Part shown: piece after piece, positions 5,693-6,950 of the stretch | Layout: the number at the start of each line of letters is the position of its first letter | Position numbering within the stretch: position 1 is the first letter of the stretch | NCBI GenBank assembly: GCA_002426275.1 | Contig: DIPB01000102.1 | Span: forward strand, 10,070-17,019 | Reading direction: 5' to 3' | DNA: 6,950 nucleotides | Source of the DNA: Firmicutes bacterium UBA5499 | GTDB lineage: Bacteria > Bacillota > DTU084 | Notes under the pieces: model-generated | Told to the model about the DNA's origin: nothing | The model's input: the letters and a program-made list of their open reading frames with translations, nothing else | Database searches by the model: none | Made by a program: the position numbers and the translations under genes

Positions 5693-5992
5693 GTGGATGT
5701 ATCTGAACCGGCCGAAAGTGACCTCAGGGACATTGTCCGATATATTGCTCCATCATTTTCAACTCCCATATGGGCGTTGAAGATGATGGAGCTTCTCGGA
5801 GAAGCAATGGCTGGTCTGACCGATATGCCTCAGCGCTGTCCGCTTGTCGCGTACGAGCGATTATCCCAAATTGGATACAGGAAGTTAACCATAAAAAACT
5901 ACGTTGTGTTTTTTCCCATTGACGAGAAGAACAAGGCGGTTGACGTCGAAAGAATTCTGTACGACAGGCGCGACTGGCTCAGAATTTTATAA
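5693..5992 (+). CDS. RelE/ParE-superfamily toxin (type II toxin-antitoxin), start doubtful
   Basis: 99 codons read from GTG 5693. The sequence DVSEPAESDLRDIVRYI opens with the typical first strand and helix of the ParE/RelE fold; MPQRCPLV, GYRKLTIKNYVVFF and VERILYDRRDWLRIL follow, the last being the conserved C-terminal strand of the 'plasmid stabilisation' toxin group. Such toxins act in the cytoplasm on gyrase (ParE) or on ribosome-bound mRNA (RelE); which one is unclear here. The start is weak. GTG 5693 lacks a good ribosome-binding site, and an ATG at 5680 (ATG GCG AAA) would give a better MAK(Y)KVDVSEP beginning but is out of frame by two bases and stops at 5689. The gene is therefore either translated from GTG, coupled to the antitoxin stop 1 bp before, or inactivated by a small deletion. 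A full antitoxin is missing. A terminator follows 11 bp after the stop. Confidence 0.72.
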   Translation: MDVSEPAESDLRDIVRYIAPSFSTPIWALKMMELLGEAMAGLTDMPQRCPLVAYERLSQIGYRKLTIKNYVVFFPIDEKNKAVDVERILYDRRDWLRIL

Positions 5993-6003
5993 GCTACACA
6001 ATG

Positions 6004-6039
6004 ACAGGGCGGCTCTATGAAAAGTAGTCGCCCTGTTTT
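6004..6039 (+). terminator. Rho-independent terminator after the toxin gene
   Basis: ACAGGGCGGCT (6004-6014) pairs with AGTCGCCCTGT (6026-6036), 11 pairs with one G-T, around an 11-base loop. A TTTT run (6036-6039) follows. It starts 11 bp after the toxin stop. Confidence 0.85.
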
Positions 6040-6119
6040 GCGTGGAAACGGCTGTGGTACTTGGAACAGAGGGCTTGCAGGTTCGACAAGTCCTCTAGGA
6101 AATTAGAATGAGACGGTGG
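6015..6119 (-). pseudogene. Possible 3' remnant of an HNH endonuclease gene
   Basis: On the - strand the frame ending with TAG at 6017-6015 reads LEDLSNLQALCSKYHSRFHAKQGDYFS. This is the back half of an HNH motif: 'D-x-S-N-L-Q-x-L-C-x-x-(C)-H-x-x-x-H'. The second metal Cys of the usual C-x-x-C pair is Tyr (CSKYH), and the front half of the motif (Cys-x-x-Cys, His-His) is absent or unrecognisable upstream. The stop codon lies in the loop of the toxin terminator. Only the fragment is supported; the longer open frame reaching to 6431 has no domain sense and overlaps the MerR gene. Confidence 0.45.
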
Positions 6120-6159
6120 AATACAAAGAACTGAGCAGACAGTTTTGAGGGCGACATTT

Positions 6160-6354
6160 ATGGGTAAGAGTCTACTTTTTAAACAGCAGTGGCAATGTAA
6201 CCGACCCACAAGCATTAGCACTGAGCCGAAACAACAGCAGACAGCGAATCCCACGCTGGGTACCGTTTCAATGAAATGGTTTGAGAAATATGAACCTAAT
6301 GAATCGAGAGCTTGGAAAATCTTTCGAGAAAGTCTTGACTTTAACGCAACGTAA
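6160..6354 (+). CDS. Small hypothetical ORF, weak
   Basis: A 64-codon frame from ATG 6160, preceded by GAGGG (6147-6151) with an 8-bp spacer, is the only candidate in the 6040-6334 gap. It is polar, rich in Gln, Ser and Thr, has no membrane segment, and matches no family I know. Its last codons overlap the -35 region and dyad of the MerR promoter. It may be a chance frame in degraded DNA; nothing else is seen in this gap apart from the HNH remnant. Confidence 0.2.
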   Translation: MGKSLLFKQQWQCNRPTSISTEPKQQQTANPTLGTVSMKWFEKYEPNESRAWKIFRESLDFNAT

Positions 6355-6365
6355 AGGTGTATAGT
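6335..6365 (+). promoter_or_regulatory. MerR-type promoter with 19-bp spacer and internal dyad, likely autoregulated
   Basis: -35 TTGACT (6335-6340) and -10 TATAGT (6360-6365) are 19 bp apart, longer than the sigma-A optimum of 17 and typical of promoters activated by MerR proteins through DNA untwisting. An inverted repeat CTTTA (6339-6343) / TAAAG (6352-6356) lies between the boxes. The predicted start near 6372 leaves a leader of only about 16 nt before the MerR-family ATG. Confidence 0.78.
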
Positions 6366-6374
6366 TGAGGAGTC

Positions 6375-6380
6375 AGGAGG
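6375..6380 (+). promoter_or_regulatory. Shine-Dalgarno site of the MerR gene
   Basis: A perfect AGGAGG lies 7 bp before ATG 6388 and fixes the start. Confidence 0.85.
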
Positions 6381-6387
6381 CGGGAAG

Positions 6388-6950
6388 ATGGAATATACGG
6401 TGCAAAAGCTGGCGAATCTCGCCGGCATCACGGCCAGGACGCTTCGCTATTACGATGAGATTGGAATTCTGAAGCCTAAGAAGAGCAATGCGGCAGGCTA
6501 TCGGATTTACGGGCAAGCTCAGGTGGATCTCCTGCAGCAGATCCTCATTTACAGAGAGCTTGGCGTGAATTTGGATACGATAAAGGCGCTGCTCACCGCC
6601 TCTGATTTCGACCGGCTGGCGGCGCTTTCAGAACATCGACAAAAGCTTCTTGACAGGCGGAGACAGTTGGACGAGCTGATCGCCAATGTGGAAAAGACCA
6701 TTGCGACAGCAGAAGGGAGGACCACCATGACGGACGAGGAAAAATTTGCGGGGTTCAAAAGAGAATTGCTTGCCGAAAACGAGCGCCAGTATGGCCGGGA
6801 AATCAGGGCGAAATACGGACGGGAAGTGGTAGAGCGATCCTACAAAGCGTTTGGCGACATGAGCCAGGAACAATACGCCCGGTTCCAGCGGCTTGGAGAA
6901 AGCGTGCTGGAGACTTTGAAAGAAGCCATTGCCACCGGCGAGCCGGCGGG
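6388..6950 (+). CDS. TipAL-type MerR family transcriptional regulator, 3' end outside window
   Basis: 187 complete codons are visible and the frame is still open at the window end. Residues 2-70 form the MerR winged-helix domain: YTVQKLANLAGITARTLRYY, DEIGILKP, then GYRIYG and the RELGVNLDTI helix. Residues about 72-108 form the dimerisation coiled coil (EHRQKLLDRRRQLDELI). From Met114 the TipAS-type ligand-binding domain begins: TDEEKFAGFKRELLAENERQYG, with the following helices up to the edge. TipAL regulators bind hydrophobic drugs or peptides and activate a promoter with a long spacer, usually their own; the upstream promoter fits this. Target genes, perhaps an efflux pump or other resistance function, may lie downstream. 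An internal ATG with its own ribosome-binding site is present (separate entry). Full-length members are about 240-260 residues, so roughly a quarter is missing. Confidence 0.92.
   Translation, partial: MEYTVQKLANLAGITARTLRYYDEIGILKPKKSNAAGYRIYGQAQVDLLQQILIYRELGVNLDTIKALLTASDFDRLAALSEHRQKLLDRRRQLDELIANVEKTIATAEGRTTMTDEEKFAGFKRELLAENERQYGREIRAKYGREVVERSYKAFGDMSQEQYARFQRLGESVLETLKEAIATGEPA
6713..6729 (+). promoter_or_regulatory. Internal translation start for a TipAS-like short form
   Basis: AAGGGAGG (6713-6720), a 6-bp spacer and ATG (6727-6729, codon 114, in frame) lie at the border between the coiled coil and the ligand-binding domain. In Streptomyces tipA a similar internal start makes the drug-binding TipAS alone. 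The site is seen directly; its use is inferred. Confidence 0.6.

Noticed and set aside
6120..6431. Upstream extension of the HNH-like - strand frame
   Set aside because: The sequence shows no HNH front half and overlaps the MerR promoter and start; only the last 30 or so residues look like protein homology.
1..6950. CRISPR array, tRNA, rRNA or intact insertion sequence
   Set aside because: No regularly spaced repeats, no tRNA-like cloverleaf with TTC motif, and no transposase or paired terminal repeats were seen.

Overview
The window looks like a chromosomal piece of a moderately GC-rich Clostridia-type Firmicute. The evidence for this is purine-rich Shine-Dalgarno sequences with tight gene spacing, a textbook sigma-A promoter, a BioB of the Gram-positive type, and TipAL-type MerR and DUF4143 genes. 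The assignment is inferred from these family signatures, not from a database search.

Region 1 (1-3849) is one co-directional run on the + strand. It holds the 3' end of a short-chain dehydrogenase (SDR), a second complete SDR that resembles it, a diverged type I dehydroquinase (AroD)-like Schiff-base TIM-barrel enzyme, a phosphotriesterase-family metal hydrolase with all metal ligands, and a zinc-free quinone-oxidoreductase-type MDR reductase. Gaps are short (1, 60 and 14 bp after the second SDR) and most starts have a good ribosome-binding site, so this is probably one operon. Together the set (alcohol oxidation, Schiff-base dehydration or C-C chemistry, lactone or ester hydrolysis, enone reduction) suggests an uncharacterised pathway for a polyhydroxylated, possibly cyclic, carbon compound. 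The substrate cannot be read from sequence.

Region 2 (3850-5216) holds a Rho-independent terminator, an open frame without a start codon, and a stand-alone biotin synthase gene (bioB). bioB has a strong extended -10 promoter, and its -35 box lies inside a palindromic site matching the BirA operator (9-14-9 layout). bioB is therefore predicted to be repressed by biotin-loaded BirA.

Region 3 (5217-6334) is a gene graveyard. It has a frameshifted and 5'-truncated C-terminal piece of a DUF4143 ATPase (- strand), abutting a 5'-truncated antitoxin piece (+). A nearly complete RelE/ParE-family toxin with a doubtful start follows, then a strong terminator that overlaps the 3' end of an HNH-endonuclease remnant (- strand). 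The toxin has no complete antitoxin in view.

Region 4 (6335-6950) starts a TipAL-type MerR regulator that runs off the window. Its promoter has the 19-bp spacer with internal dyad typical of MerR targets, which suggests autoregulation. An internal, in-frame ATG with a strong ribosome-binding site sits exactly at the start of the ligand-binding domain, like the site that makes TipAS in Streptomyces.
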